Shown here: piece by piece, positions 43,501-56,208 of the stretch
Numbering within the stretch: position 1 is the stretch's first letter
How the letters are laid out: every line of letters begins with the position of its first letter
NCBI GenBank assembly: GCA_013368375.1
Contig: JAACJP010000002.1
Coordinates: 434,001-498,000, forward strand
DNA length: 64,000 bases
Reading direction: 5' to 3'
Origin: Tricholomella constricta
Lineage: Eukaryota > Basidiomycota > Agaricomycetes > Agaricales > Lyophyllaceae
Program-made: the position numbers and the translations under genes
Notes under the pieces: model-generated
Databases searched by the model: none
What the model was told of the DNA's origin: nothing
What the model saw: only the letters and a program-made list of their open reading frames with translations

Positions 43501-46500
43501 TGCCATGTCATATGGCTCCATATCGATGGAAGCTCATTCGACCCTCGCCGTGGCAATGAATCGTCTGGGCGGGAAGTCCAACACCGGTGAAGGAGGGGAA
43601 GACGCCGAGCGATCGCTCGTTTTGAGTAACGGTGACACAATGCGATCGGCCATTAAACAAGTCGCATCAGGACGCTTTGGCGTTACCTCTAATTACCTCG
43701 CGGATGCGGACGAGCTCCAGATTAAAATGGCGCAAGGTGCGAAGCCTGGTGAAGGTGGCGAGCTACCTGGCCACAAGGTCTCAGCGTCTATCGCTCGCAC
43801 TCGACATTCCACGGCTGGAGTAGGTCTTATCTCGCCCCCTCCCCATCACGACATCTACTCGATCGAAGACCTGAAGCAGCTCATATATGACCTGAAATGC
43901 TCCAACCCTCGTGCACGTATCTCTGTCAAACTCGTTTCGGAAGTTGGAGTAGGTATCGTAGCCAGTGGTGTTGCGAAAGCGAAGGCGGACCATATTCTCA
44001 TCTCAGGGCACGACGGGGGCACCGGCGCGTCACGCTGGACTGGTATTAAGTATGCAGGTCTTCCATGGGAGCTTGGCCTCGCTGAGACCCATCAGACCCT
44101 CGTCTTGAATGACCTTCGAGGTCGTGTTACCGTCCAGACTGATGGCCAGATCCGCACCGGTCGCGATATTGCTATCGCATGTTTACTAGGAGCTGAAGAG
44201 TGGGGTTTTGCGACGACACCGCTCATCGCTATGGGTTGCATAATGATGCGTAAATGCCACTGTGAGCTTGTAAATTTTCGTCGTCCATATGCAAGTCTCA
44301 TGTAGCTTTCTCATCAGTGAACACATGTCCCGTCGGGATTGCTACACAAGATCCACAGCTACGCGCCAAGTTTGCGGGCCAACCGGAGCAGGTTATCAAC
44401 TTCTTCTATTACCTCGCTGAAGAGCTTCGTGGCTATATGGCAAAGCTTGGATTCCGCACCATCAACGAAATGGTTGGGAGGGCTGATATGCTGAAGGTTG
44501 ACGAGAGACTCCGGACCAAGAAAACAGCTCATCTGGATCTTTCCGCCATCCTCAAACCTGCATGGCAAATGCGTCCAGGTGCGGCGACCTTTCGCGTACG
44601 CCAACAGGACCACAAGCTGTACATTCGCCTTGACAACAAATTTATCGATGAATCCGAACCAGCTTTAACCAAAGGCATGCCGGTTCACATCGAGTGCGAA
44701 GTCACGAACACTGATCGAGCACTGGGAACTTCGCTTTCGTATAAGGTATCAAAGCTCTACGGCGAGGAGGGTCTCCCCAAAGACACTATTCACATTCGCA
44801 TGAGGGGCTCTGCAGGTCAATCCTGTGGCGCATTCCTTGCTCCTGGCATCACAATCGATCTGGAGGGTGACGCGAACGACTATGTTGGGAAAGGACTTTC
44901 TGGTGGTCGCCTGGTTGTTTATCCGCCCAAGCAGTCTCAATTCAAAGCCGAGGAAAACACTATCATCGGTAATGTGTGCCTCTATGGTGCCACATCCGGG
45001 GAAGCCTTCATCCGCGGAATTGCGGCTGAGCGTTTTGCTGTTCGAAACTCCGGTGCCTGTGCCGTTGTGGAGGGTACCGGCGACCATGGATGCGAATACA
45101 TGACAGGTGGTCGCGTCGTCGTCCTTGGAGCTACCGGACGAAACTTTGCGGCTGGTATGAGTGGGGGAATTGCCTACGTGCTCGATACAGCCCACACTTT
45201 TGCATCGAAGGTGAATATGGAAATGGTCGAGCTAGGTAAAGTCACCGACCCCCGGGAGATTGCCGCCTTGCGGAGTCTCATTGAAGATCACCGCCATTAC
45301 ACGGGTTCCGAAGTTGCAAATCGCGTTCTTCATGACTTCCATCATCTTCTTCCCCTTTTCGTTCGCGTTTTACCTCTTGATTACAAGCGAGTACTGGAAG
45401 AAAAAAAAGCACGCGAAAAAGACGAAAAATTGCGGCAAAGCGTAATCGACCTAGTGCCATCACGGACTGCAAGCCAGGTGGACCTTGCATCAGAAGGTCT
45501 CGAGGATATTCTTCTGCCCAAGACACCTGCACCTGTTGTCAAACCTCGTCACGAACCATCTGTTGTTGACCTTGAAGATTCCATGGTTGACGATTCGACA
45601 ACCAAGCAGAGGCTACACAAACTCGACAAAATGCGTGGCTTCATGAAATACAAGCGCTTGGGCGAGGCGTATCGTCCGCCGCGCAAGCGCGTCAGGGACT
45701 GGAAAGAGATATCTTCACGACTGACAGAGAGCGAGCTTAAATACCAATCTGCTCGTTGTATGGACTGTGGCGTCCCTTTCTGTCAGTCAGATTCTGGATG
45801 TCCAATCTCCAACATCATCCCGCAATGGAACGACCTCGTCTTCAAAGAACAATGGAAGGACGCCCTCCATCGCCTTCTTCTCACGAATAATTTTCCAGAG
45901 TTCACTGGTCGTGTTTGCCCTGCTCCTTGTGAAGGCGCCTGTGTGCTAGGCATCAATGAACAGCCCGTGGGTATCAAGAGCATTGAATGTGCCATCATCG
46001 ACAAGGCCAGACATCGTCACATCCGCAGGTCCTCACATACTTATCAGTTTCATTTAGGCGTTTGAAATGGGCTGGATGATATCCAACCCTCCTTCGTTTC
46101 GTACAGGAAAGAGAATAGCTATCGTTGGCTCAGGTCCAGCAGGCTTGGCCTGCGCTGACCAGCTCAATAAAGCTGGTCACTTCGTCACTGTCTATGACCG
46201 AAACGATCGTTTAGGTGGGTTGTTGATGTATGGGATTCCTAAGTATGGTTCCTTAACAATGAAGTTATTTCTGTCACTCATTCGGAAGTCTGCAGCATGA
46301 AACTCGACAAATCCATCGTTCAGCGCCGACTCGATCTTATGACTGATGAGGGGATTGTAAGTATCACATTGAATGTATTCCAGTTTCTGATCATCCTGCA
46401 GACCTTTGTTCCCAATGTCAATGTGGGAGAGGATATTGACGTCACTCGACTCCGCGCCGACAACGACGCACTCGTCATTTGCACTGGTGCTACATGGCCC

Positions 46501-47634
46501 CGAGACCTCCAGATCCCGAATCGAGAAGTTGACGGCATCCACTTTGCAATGGACTTCCTACAGGTTCAAACAACTTCAAGCTCTTCCCTTTGAATCCATT
46601 GTTCACTGTTATGACAGCTCAACACGAAATCGCTCCTCGAATCTAACCTTGAAGACGGAGATTACATCAACGCTAGGGGCAAGGATGTTATCGTGATTGG
46701 AGGAGGTGACACCGGTAACGACTGTATCGGCACCTCCATGCGCCATGGCGCCAAATCGGTCACGAATTTCGAGCTTCTACCAAAGCCACCAGTGTCCAGG
46801 GGCAGAGATAATCCTTGGCCTCAATGGCCTCGGTAAACATCTATTCTCAATACGACAACAATGACTCACTTATGATTTAGGATTTTCCGAACGGACTATG
46901 GTCATACAGAGGTAGCTGCACACTTTGGCAATGGTATGAAGAGCCAGTTACCGTAGTCCTATCTCGTCCTTGACGTGACGCTCAGATCCCAGGGAGTATT
47001 CAATCTCCACGAAAGAATTTGTTGTCGGCGGTGAAGGAAAGCTCAAGGGTCTCAACACAGGTTTGTCACCCTTGTACCAGTATCCCAATAAACGTATTTG
47101 ATGTCAATTCAACAGTCCGCGTTGAATGGACTAAAGATAGTGGCGGAAGATGGAAAATGGAGGAAGTCCCTGGTTCCGAGAAATTCTTCTCTGCGCAGCT
47201 TGTTTTCCTTGCTCTCGGTTTCTTGGGACCCCAGGCAGACCTTATCAAGGCTTTGGGGGTCAAGCAAGACGCTAGATCCAACATTCAAACAGCTCACAAG
47301 GTATTGCTTCTTTCCTGCAGCTTCGCTTCGACTTTGTAATTATCCGTCAACACCAGAAATACTCCACAAATGTGGATGGCGTCTTCTCTGCAGGAGATTG
47401 TCGCCGCGGGCAATCTTTGGTTGTATGGGGTATCAAGTACGCTACTAGCATTGCCCTAGACGCTATATATTGGGGCTCACCAATTTTCTGCCCTATAGCG
47501 AAGGACGTGAAGCTGCTGCTGAGGTTGACAATTGGCTTAGTGCTGGTTCGACACGTTTACCAAACGCCGGAGGAATAAAAACACGCGTGAGTAACTCGAT
47601 TGTACCAGTATTTGACCGTCAAATTGACTGGTAA
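40530..47634 (+). CDS. NADH-dependent glutamate synthase (GOGAT), single-chain
   Basis: Converts glutamine plus 2-oxoglutarate to two glutamates. ATG 40530 starts a propeptide of about 49 residues before the catalytic Cys50 in [16 protein letters not shown]. The glutaminase domain continues with [36 protein letters not shown] and [14 protein letters not shown]. The central and FMN domains include [32 protein letters not shown] and the 3Fe-4S cluster [12 protein letters not shown]. The C-terminal glutamate-synthase domain has GVVGxTG-like glycine repeats ([25 protein letters not shown]). The beta-subunit part has [16 protein letters not shown] and CPAPCEGAC (4Fe-4S), [14 protein letters not shown] (FAD) and [10 protein letters not shown] (NADH). 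About 15 exons and about 2,100 residues. One intron (46006-46057) fits only a GC-AG boundary. The last codons are uncertain: the frame runs to TAA at 47632-47634. Confidence 0.95.
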
Positions 47635-47850
47635 ATTCAAGTCTTTCGTTCCACCTCCCACCACACTCCCAGTACATGTCAGGTCATCTGAGTCGGTGGA
47701 CGGTGATTAGCATGTATACACTACGTCAAAATATTTTATGGTTCTAATGCCTTCTCATTGCTATCTATCTATATAAATTTGCGACCGATTTCTTAATACC
47801 GCAATTATATTTACTTCTCAAATTACTGTAACTTCTTGGCGACGAAAAGA

Positions 47851-49549
47851 CTACAAGGAGAAACTGAATTTACCTTTCTCTTGTATATCTCGACTCTTTC
47901 CTCTGATTCCCCAAATGCCCCAATTCGTCTTGACCATCACCCGCGGGTCGAAGTCAGCGACTTCCCACTTTTCACTGCCGAAAGTGTTGGGGCCGGGCGT
48001 GATAACCCATTCGAACTCCCCTGCGACGTCAGGTGCTGTCGACAACGAGCGCACATCCCTTTCGACGTCTGTTGGAGAAAATCCTGTGACGAATATTGGG
48101 CATTTGCTTGCTAGGAGCATAGGCAATACGGGACCCCATTCCGTCGGAGATCCAATTTGCATTAACGGTTCACCTGTCTCTTCCGAGGTTGAATCCGGCG
48201 ACGGGAAACCAAATCCTGGCGAAAAGAAGAAAAATAGGTCGCTGTACGGGTCTAGGGTATGTTGGAATTGGTCGTGAACATCGGCATAGTTTGCTTGCAT
48301 CCCAGTTATTGTGAGTTGAGGCGTGTATGGAACGGTGTATGACGGAACTCCGTAACGCTCGATGGAAGAACGAGTACGCTTTAAACGAGCGATGGGCGCG
48401 GGAGTAGGTGGCTGGTAGACGTTGGGTAGATAGGCAGATTTCTCCTCCTCCGCTTCGACCATCTCCGTGGATGTCTCTGAGGATTTCGCGGTCATGTCAG
48501 ACGCCTGCTCTGATTTATTTGAAGGGGCAGGTTTGGGAGTCGTTTGTGCGTTTGGAGGCCTGGGTAATGAAACTTGAGGTCCGATGAAGAACAAGTGGAA
48601 ATGAGTGGAAGGAAACAACATGGTGAGTTGCTCCCAGACATGCGGAGGAAGCGAAGATTCGGCCCGAGCTCCGAGTATGAAGATGCGCACTTGAGGCTTT
48701 CCGACGGCAGCTTCTGCCGTTTCGGGGGCGCCAGTTGCGACATGCAAAGTTGATCTTAATGCTTTATGCAGGGTTCAGTAGCGAAACATGAAAAGGGAGA
48801 TGCGAGATGTACCTGCCAAAGAACGGCTTCCCTCAGGTGTAAGACGTTGATTATTTAACGTCAAGCCGCTGTGCTGATGGAGGACGCCGCCGATAGTGAT
48901 CGGATACGTTAGGAGTTTACTCGCATGTCTCCTAGAACGTTCCGTGTCCATTGACGGGAACCCACGCGTATACCAGAAGACATCCCAATTGGCAAAAGAA
49001 ATGGCTTCTTCATATCCCTGGGGTCCTGTCAGAGGATGATGCCAATTCCCAATCAGAAGAGAACGGTTGGTAAACGAGGTGGGACGAACCCGGTAACTCG
49101 AACTCTCGGAGCCGCCGGCCACTCCTTAGATCATGCTCGTCCTCGTTAGTTTCGCGGAGACGTGAGCAGTATTTCTGATGCTCCTCGTCCTGCTTATGGT
49201 GCTCCTCCGTGCAATGCGTCGGCCATCCACAATCGGGACACTCATAATTCACCGCACGTGGTTGCGCTTTGGTGTGAGCATGAGTATGACTGTGAGTAGA
49301 TGCACAGACAGGGCAAGGGGCAAGCTGCTGGATGGCTTCACCCCGAGCACGAACTGCAGGGAAAGGCGACTCTGAAAACGGATGAAATAGGTTGTCCTGG
49401 GAGAGGATAGGAATGGGGTCTTTGGGCTTGTGCTTGGCCTGGGACTTGCGGAATAGACCAAATATATGCCTGGTGGACTCGGGGGAGAAGGAGTGGCGTG
49501 GACGGACGCGAGCGACGAAACGCGTCGTGGCGCGCAACGAAGAGGCCAT
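47851..49549 (-). CDS. Mss51-like mitochondrial COX1 translation factor
   Basis: Mss51 activates translation and assembly of the mitochondrial cytochrome oxidase subunit Cox1. The ATG at 49549 opens a presequence (MASSLRATTRFVARVRPR) with IFGLFRKSQAK. A MYND-like zinc region follows: CPVCASTHSH, YECPDCGWPTHCTEEHHKQD and YCSRLRETNEDEHDLRSGR. After an intron: GPQGYEEAISFANWDVFWYT, then LTYPITIGGVLHQHSGLT and LNNQRLTPEGSRSL. The C-terminal exon (about 48747-47851) contains IFILGARAESSLPPHVWEQL and ASKCPIFVTGFSPTDVERDV, ending KGKFSFSL. The order and length fit fungal Mss51. It is divergent from HIS3, with 99 bases between start codons. Confidence 0.92.
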
Positions 49550-49648
49550 ACTTTTTCTGTTTGTCTCTGTTAGTCGGCGCCTTCCTTGTGTTTGTTGACC
49601 CTTGTTGTCCTGTTTCATTATTTAGTATTTACTCAACTCCATCCCATT

Positions 49649-50461
49649 ATGGCTGCAAGGCAAGCGTCCCTCTCTCGCAAGACGAGTGAGACCGAAATCG
49701 ACGTCTCCATAAACCTTGACTGTGCTCCTGGCTCACTAAATGCTCAAGTAATCGATATTTCCACCGGCATCGGTTTCCTAGATCATGTACGTCCACGCTC
49801 CATCAAACATAACGCATTTTTCATTCTTCGGCAAGATGTATACCGCCCTCGCCAAGCATAGCGGAATGTCCTTAACGATGAAATGTAAAGGAGATCTGTG
49901 GATCGACGATCACCACACTGCAGATGAGTATTGCCGCACCAGGAAATCTCTCAAGCTAACGCGACGACATCCACAGGACAGCGCCATCGCATTGGGGACT
50001 GTCTTTAAGCAAGCATTGGGTGAAGTGCGTGGAATTCGCCGATACGGTACGGGCTTCGCCCCTCTAGATGAAGTATGTCTCGTTGCATCTGATTCTCGAA
50101 TTACTGACCACATTTCATACAAAGGCCCTCTCTCGGGCAGTGATAGATATATGTTCACGGCCATACTGTGTGACAGAACTTGGCTTGAAAAGAGAGAAGA
50201 TCGGAGACTTGTCCAGCGAAATGATTCCTCATGTATTCTACTCGTTCGCCATCGCATCCGGGGCCACTCTGCATGTAGACGTCTTGAGGGGACAAAATGA
50301 CCACCATCGGCAAGTCCATCCATCCATGCAACACCAAACAAACCATAATTGAATACGAGCGCAGTGCTGAATCTGCTTTCAAGGCGGTAGCTATTGCCAT
50401 CAGGAAAGCGATTGAGCGAACTGGGGGGAATGATGTTCCCAGCACAAAGGGCGTGCTTTAG
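49649..50461 (+). CDS. Imidazoleglycerol-phosphate dehydratase, histidine biosynthesis
   Basis: Catalyses the sixth step of histidine synthesis. ATG 49649 gives [32 protein letters not shown], then after an intron [20 protein letters not shown] and the metal-binding motif [70 protein letters not shown] with NDHHR, and [20 protein letters not shown], ending STKGVL at 50461. Two introns are unusual: 49924-49974 after DDHHTA has no usable GT donor and fits AT-AC ends; 50310-50364 after NDHHR is GC-AG with the consensus donor GCAAGT. Both choices keep the conserved spacing of the HHTxED and HHRxESAFK motifs. All catalytic histidines are present. Confidence 0.95.
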
Positions 50462-50604
50462 AGTTCGAGGCATAAATACATGCCCCCGACAGTCCGATAC
50501 CCACGATCGTCATCATCAACACATCAGAAACGATATCTCGTGTTCGCAGATAGATCGTGCGCAACGATTGCGCAGGGAAACAATAAATAGTGGGCCCCTC
50601 CGTC

Positions 50605-53600
50605 TCACCAGAACCGACATTGAGCTTCCGCAGGAGGGTTCAACTACATGGTTTGAGTCAAGATGAACACCAACAATTGTTGAAATTGCAAACCTTGGCT
50701 TTCTTCGAGCACTTGAACGCTTTGGCGAACTCAGGGATATTGGATACAGTCCCGTCCACACGATACCGAGAAGGAGAATGGGGATCGGTGCGTATGCGCT
50801 GGACCTAACACATTTTTGTTGACTGTTTGTCATGGATTTAATTGGAAGTTACTCACTGCTGCCGCTGGCTTCATTGCTCTTGCCCATATACGGGCAAAAG
50901 AGATGAAGAAAAGTTGTTCCCTAATGTCCCCACATCAACAAAAGGTCAAGCCATTGAACGAAAGTCGAACCTGGTATATGTCAAACCAGGGAGAAGATAT
51001 TCGTTGCCAGCTTTGTAGGAAGCCTCATATTGATCGTTCCATGCTCGATATGCCTGGATTAAACCAGTATCTCCAATGTTTTCTCCGGAAGTCCTGGAAA
51101 ATTTGTCGTCTATTTGTAGTCTTGAAATCGCGAGCCGCTCACAAATTGCCCTGGGCGAATAATCTCATCGTGAGATCGAGTAAGAAAGGCAAATAAATAA
51201 TGGAGAACATACATTAACATGTATCTTTCCGCCCTTCCCATCGTCGACGGTGTACGCTGCAAATATGGAGGTTTTAACTGGAAATACACAAGCACAGAAA
51301 ACACGCACCCGAATATTGCTTGACAATACAATCCTGCTTGACCTTGAATCCTTCGCTAGTGGAGTTTGTCCACCATTCTTCAAGTTTACCTTCCTGATTA
51401 TACAGTCTACCGGCTGAGTCAAATGCGTGCTGGTGACGCCTTCTGTATTAGAAAGCGAACTGAGCACTGTAAAGGAAAACTCACGATCAATTCATGCGCC
51501 GCAACATGACCGAAAGCACCATATGATATGTAAGAGGGCCTGATTATTCATTAGGTCTGAAGGACTGGGTAGTTAAGGCAAGTGGAAGTTCATACCAGCC
51601 GGCTTCAAAGAACGGTGGTTGTAAGATCCCAGCAGGGAACACAATCTATGGATGCATGAGTGTGAACCGTGTCCAAAATGAGTTACAGCCACAGTATACC
51701 TCGTTCGCGGGCGGATTGAAGTATGCGTTGACCATGGATGGATACATCTCCCAGCTTTCCGGATCTCTCCGTCGACCCAGTAGAAGCCATTTCTTGAACT
51801 GATCGCTCTTCCTAAACAGCAAGTAAGCTTTAGGATCGCTGGAGGCGGCATTGACGTACGCGGCACTGATAGCATTTTCGAAGAAGTTGACACTGTCGAC
51901 TTTGACCCTTGCATAGTATCGTGCGATCGATCTGGAGTTTCGTGTATCAGGCAAAATTGGAAATCCAACTTTGACACGAATTGCATTCGCCTTTCGAGAG
52001 AATCGTTAGCCATTTTAAATCGAGGATGCGCCGGCGAAAAGCACCTTCTCAGCCGCAGCGTCACCGGACTTCTTGTCCATCCAGTCAACATGGGGGAGTG
52101 AGGCCTTGAAAGATTTGACTATATCTTGCAGGAGGAGGAATTTCAACAGATAGGAATGGGTAAGCCTAATTAGACATACCTGTGATGACCTTCGTTCCCT
52201 GAACTCTGGAGTCTCCGCCGAATGTCTCGTTAACAAAATATCGCCCAACTGCGAAGCCGAGTGATTCCTCGACTTTGCCGATGCAATATTCCAAACGGTC
52301 ACCGACAGCACCCTTCTTGATACCGTTCAACAACTCATGTAGAGTCCTTTGAGCCTGCCACGTCTCGGTGCTCGTGCCAAGGTGAGGCGCAAGAGTTAGA
52401 GCGGCACGAACGACTAAATATGCCTCCAGGACACCAGACGATGTCTCGTCAAGAATTCTACCAAGCGAAGACGCGTACGCCGGATAAGTCATGATCACCG
52501 TATCAGGGAATGTGCGAGGTGTAAAGGATGAGAAATACGCGGGGAAATCGATCTGGGGAAGGGCATCGGTGAGGTTGGACAAGGGAATAGGATTGTATGT
52601 CGCGATGGGATCTTGGAATAAGATGTCGCTGTCAAAAATGTTAAAATGAAGCACGTTTCAAGTTGCCTGGACCTACAGGTCGAGGCTCGCCTTCGCCAAT
52701 TTCTTTTCAAGCTTGACAATCATCTTGGCAAGTCTATGTGCTCGACGCGTTTTATTTACGGGTTTCTCGTCCTCGTCTTTGTCATCGCCATCTTCACCCC
52801 ATGGTGGCCAGGGCCAAGGGGGCCAAACCTTCACGTCCTCGTTGGTAACCATGACAGGGGTCTTCTGAATTTCCTTGTCGTCCTCATCGGAGAGGGTCAG
52901 AAGAAGTTGTTCAACAACATTCTGGTACACTTTGAGCACTGATTGATCCTTATAGTATTCCTGGCAGTCGCGGCAACATGTTAGAGGGAGTCTCGAACTA
53001 GGGTGAACATCAAACCTTGGAAGGAAGGCTTAGACTGGGTTGGCTGAACCACAGAACCATGTTGTTGGGGTCTTTGCCGATATCGCCTTCAACATCAAAA
53101 GAAAACAACGCGTCAATGCCTGAAGAAGGGTCGCGTGAGTTGGGAAGGCCGTCAAGAGTCTCGAAAATTTGACCTTGGGAATGAAGGTAGGCAAGAGAGC
53201 CCGTCAAGTCTGTTTTCTCCTGGTCATCCGTGTCCGCCGAATCTGCGTCTGACGCGTCACCCCGGTATATACTCCTAAGAGTCTGAACAAAATGCAGCAA
53301 AGGTGTAGTTCCGATATCATTTAACACATCCTCGTTGACACAAGACGTGTAAAAATCGCGTAGCTTTCGTAGAATCTCAGTGTCGTGGGCTGATGTCCAT
53401 GTTGTGGGAGTGGACTTGTTTTCCAGGATTCTCTGTACGACCTGTTTGTTCTGCTGCGACAGGGCTTCAAAGTTTCCAAAGCTGCCTTTATCAGCAGGCA
53501 GTGGGTGGGCTCGAAGCCATCCGCCAGCTGTGCTTCGTGACTGAGTGCCATTGAGGTAGGAGAAAAGGAGACTAGAACGTACTCGCAAAGTCATAGAAAT

Positions 53601-54251
53601 TCTCGCATGGGTCCTGAGATGTATCCAGAGAAGATAGAATGGAACCAGAAAGGAGGATACATTGAGGTGTGAGACATGCTTCCTGTAAGCATCAAGTCAA
53701 CCGCCATGTTAAAAGATGTCGTAACAGACAGACAGACCTCCTTTGGCAGAGTTGTAGGACCTGGCGGTGGAGCAAGGGTCGTTGTGCGTGTGGTCGTAGA
53801 TGTGGAGGTGGTAGTTTCAGTCGAAGTGACAATTGAAGTTGTCGTGAAGGTTGCAGTGACAGTTCCGGGTGGTGGCTTCTCTCCATCCCCCCCTCCATGT
53901 CGCCCTCTCTCTAAATTGAGCTTGTGTTGAACACCAGCAAAAAGACCGATGAAAACCTAGAAAAGTTTGTTTAAAAGGAAAGTACAACGACATTACTTGA
54001 GGACTGACAGAGGTTAAAAGGAGCAATACTAGTGCGAGGATTAGGAGTATTTTCGTGAGTGGTGTGAGCGGTTCCTGGGCAATGGTAACAATATTCGAAG
54101 AGTTCGGATCAGCCCCTCCATTCCTGTTGTCAGCCTCTGGATCCTGCAGCAAAGGCGCCGATTCTAAAGTACAGGTTGGGACGTCAAGTCTCTACGCGGC
54201 AAGAAGATGCTTGCCTTGGTCAATGGAAGGCCTTGGAGGCCTATCCGCCAT
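50605..54251 (-). CDS. M13 (neprilysin/ECE-type) membrane metallopeptidase
   Basis: Type II membrane zinc endopeptidase. Exon 1 (MADRPPRPSIDQ from 54251) joins across a 51-base intron with GC-AG ends to ESAPLLQDPEAD. A membrane anchor follows (LTPLTKILLILALVLLLLTS), then a Thr-rich stalk and CLTPQCILLSGSILSSLDTS, DPCEN, FYDFA. The lumenal domain includes FVQTLRSIYRG, an acidic Pro/Trp insert (WPPWPWPPWGEDGDDKDEDE), YCIGKVEESLGFAVGRYFVN, NAYFNPPANEIVFPAGILQP, the zinc motif HELIHAFD split by an intron, and the third ligand region GENIGDTGLIQAYRAW. It ends PPAEAQCRFW at 50605. Its last exons run antisense to spurious plus-strand frames beside HIS3, with which it is convergent. About 850-900 residues; no breaks seen. 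Confidence 0.93.
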
Positions 54252-54398
54252 TTCGAAGAAGTGTCTGCTGAGCTATTGGCGGTGATGGTCGTACGAGTGG
54301 GAAGTAGAGCCTCGAGGTTGCCTGAAGTACTTACTACTTCACGGTGGACTTGAGTGCGGTTCAGGCGTGCCAGTCCGACTCCCCGATCGAAGGACAAT

Positions 54399-56208
54399 CA
54401 CATTACGTAACCGATCATGTTCAACAGAGCCTCATGAATCATTACTCGTTCAGAGAAATAGCAACTGCCTATGCAGATAGCCGTCATAATCAAGATATCC
54501 TTCCACCGTTTCTGCTTCTGTCGAATATGTGAAGACCAAACTACATTTCTCTCTCGTCAGATAATATAAACCGCCAGGACATACCTGCTCATACCTCGCA
54601 AAAGCCGGACTGAGGCAGCGCGATAGGCAAATGAAGAATTGCACCAGGGCGTATGTCGCCCCAGAGCGGACGACTTTGAGTGTGCTTTCACCAGCACCAT
54701 ATTTACACTGGGTTTGATCTATATCAGTAATTTGCGATTTACAGTCACAATCAAGGGAACAGTCGACGTACGAGTATGCGAGAGAAGCGACTCTGGCAAC
54801 AAGCGGGATGATTGTTATCCCGACCCAAATCATAATACACACTCCCTTTTCTCCCGGATCATCCAAGCCATGGCGCGCAACCATGTTAAGAAGTGGCAGG
54901 CCCATAAAAACATAAGGCCAGAGTTTCATGCAAAAATGATACATGTTTGCGTGATTGAAACGGCGTAGAACCGTGGGCATGATAAATAACTGCAGAGAAG
55001 CAGCGATTGCCCCGGATAACCCAAGCGCGTAGCCTATTTCTGACGCTTGTACATGCGTCCTCGAGTCAGCATCAGGTTGAACTTTGGAGAAACTTACAGA
55101 GAATCCAAGACCTCCGAGATGAACTGGATAATAACAAAACAGCACAAACAAGACATCAAACGACGTCGAGACGAAGCTCAGTACGCAACCAGATACACAC
55201 AATGCATTGATCACGGGGATAGAAAGCAGTTGACGGATGTTATGGCGGAGCCTCTGTTCAAGTGAAGTGTCTATCGCCGAATACGCACGGTCTTGAGCCG
55301 TTGAAATACCCCGGAGGTTGTTTTAAAGAGTCTGATGAACACTGAATAAAATTGAACCAAAGCCCGAGAAGAGAGAAGGCAACTCACTTCTTCAACCAAA
55401 AGAAGTTCAATACGAGCCCGACAATCGTGATAATAGAGACAACGAAGGAAGGAAGAAAGTATGGATAGGAGTGGAAGAATGGATAATCGAGACTTTAGGA
55501 TACCTTAAAGCAGGGTTCGAAAAGGTACCACCGACGAGCGGCCTGGAAACAATGAGGAACGGCAGGATATTGATGATACCACGACGCACCCAACAATCGC
55601 TCCAATTGGCCACCACAAAGAATGCGAAAGCAGAAGATTGGTTGTGGTCATCTGTAATATCACACAAAACAGACGGCATCAGAGCAAATTCCCTGAAAAT
55701 AAACCCGCTATATATTGGCAGTAGATTCAGCTGTAGAGCTTGAGAGAGGAGATACTCAATCACACCTAGAGCACGAGACGCTAAAGCACCCGCAAAACTT
55801 TGGGACAGACTAAAAAATAGCATTGACATTGTTAAGCCGGTTACACCAGCGAGGATCACAGGGCGACGGCCAATTGCGTCTAAATCCAATCAACGATGAG
55901 GTTCAGCATGAAGGAGATCACAAACCCGACACAAATCCCCAGGGGTATATTGCCAGTAATTGGCATACAGTGAAAGAGCTTTCCTGTGAGAGAGCTCAAG
56001 CCATCGATTATTTGCGTCAAATAATCCATATGAGCACACCAAAAGGCCACTAGAGAATCCATGGGTCATCAGTAACACGAAGGTCTCTCATAAACTCGTT
56101 AAGATAAGGAAAGGTTTGCGTGAAGTTCAAAGGGTCAAGCAGCCGCAGGAGACACAGGAGAGCAATTTGAACTTTCGGAAGTGGAGATCTGTGGACGAGG
56201 GACTCCAT
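54399..56208 (-). pseudogene. MFS transporter, decayed paralogue of the gene at 61234
   Basis: Starts MESLVHRSPLPKVQIALLCL at 56208 and follows the same exon order as the intact MFS gene: FTQTFPYLNEFMRDLRVTDD, GFSSGLL, ESSFTVCQLLAIYPWGFVSD, AIGRRPVILAGVTGL, SLSQSFAGALASRALG, then PLVGGTFSNPALRYP, SFDVLFVLFCYYPVHLGGLG, EIGYALGLSGAIAASLQLFI and KRWKDILIMTAICIGSCY, with TGA at 54399-54401. Two breaks are visible: after RVTDDP several codons are missing and the frame shifts before GFSSG (about 56055); and between SSAFAF and WPIGAIVG (about 55605) the frame shifts again. I take it as a pseudogene, though unusual splicing cannot be fully excluded. Confidence 0.7.

Noticed and set aside
43100..43700. 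Alternative frames inside GLT1 suggesting overlapping genes
   Set aside because: All fall opposite or out of phase within well-conserved GOGAT exons.
50590..51196. Plus-strand open frames downstream of HIS3 that looked like a separate gene
   Set aside because: The minus strand of the same region encodes the last exons of the M13 peptidase (GENIGDTGLIQAYRAW, FISFARIWARAMKPAAA, CRFW-stop), which explains the open frames as antisense shadows.
52760..52830. Acidic Trp/Pro-rich insert in the M13 peptidase as an unspliced intron
   Set aside because: It stays in frame with flanking conserved sequence and has no fitting GT-AG boundaries, so I treat it as coding low-complexity insert.
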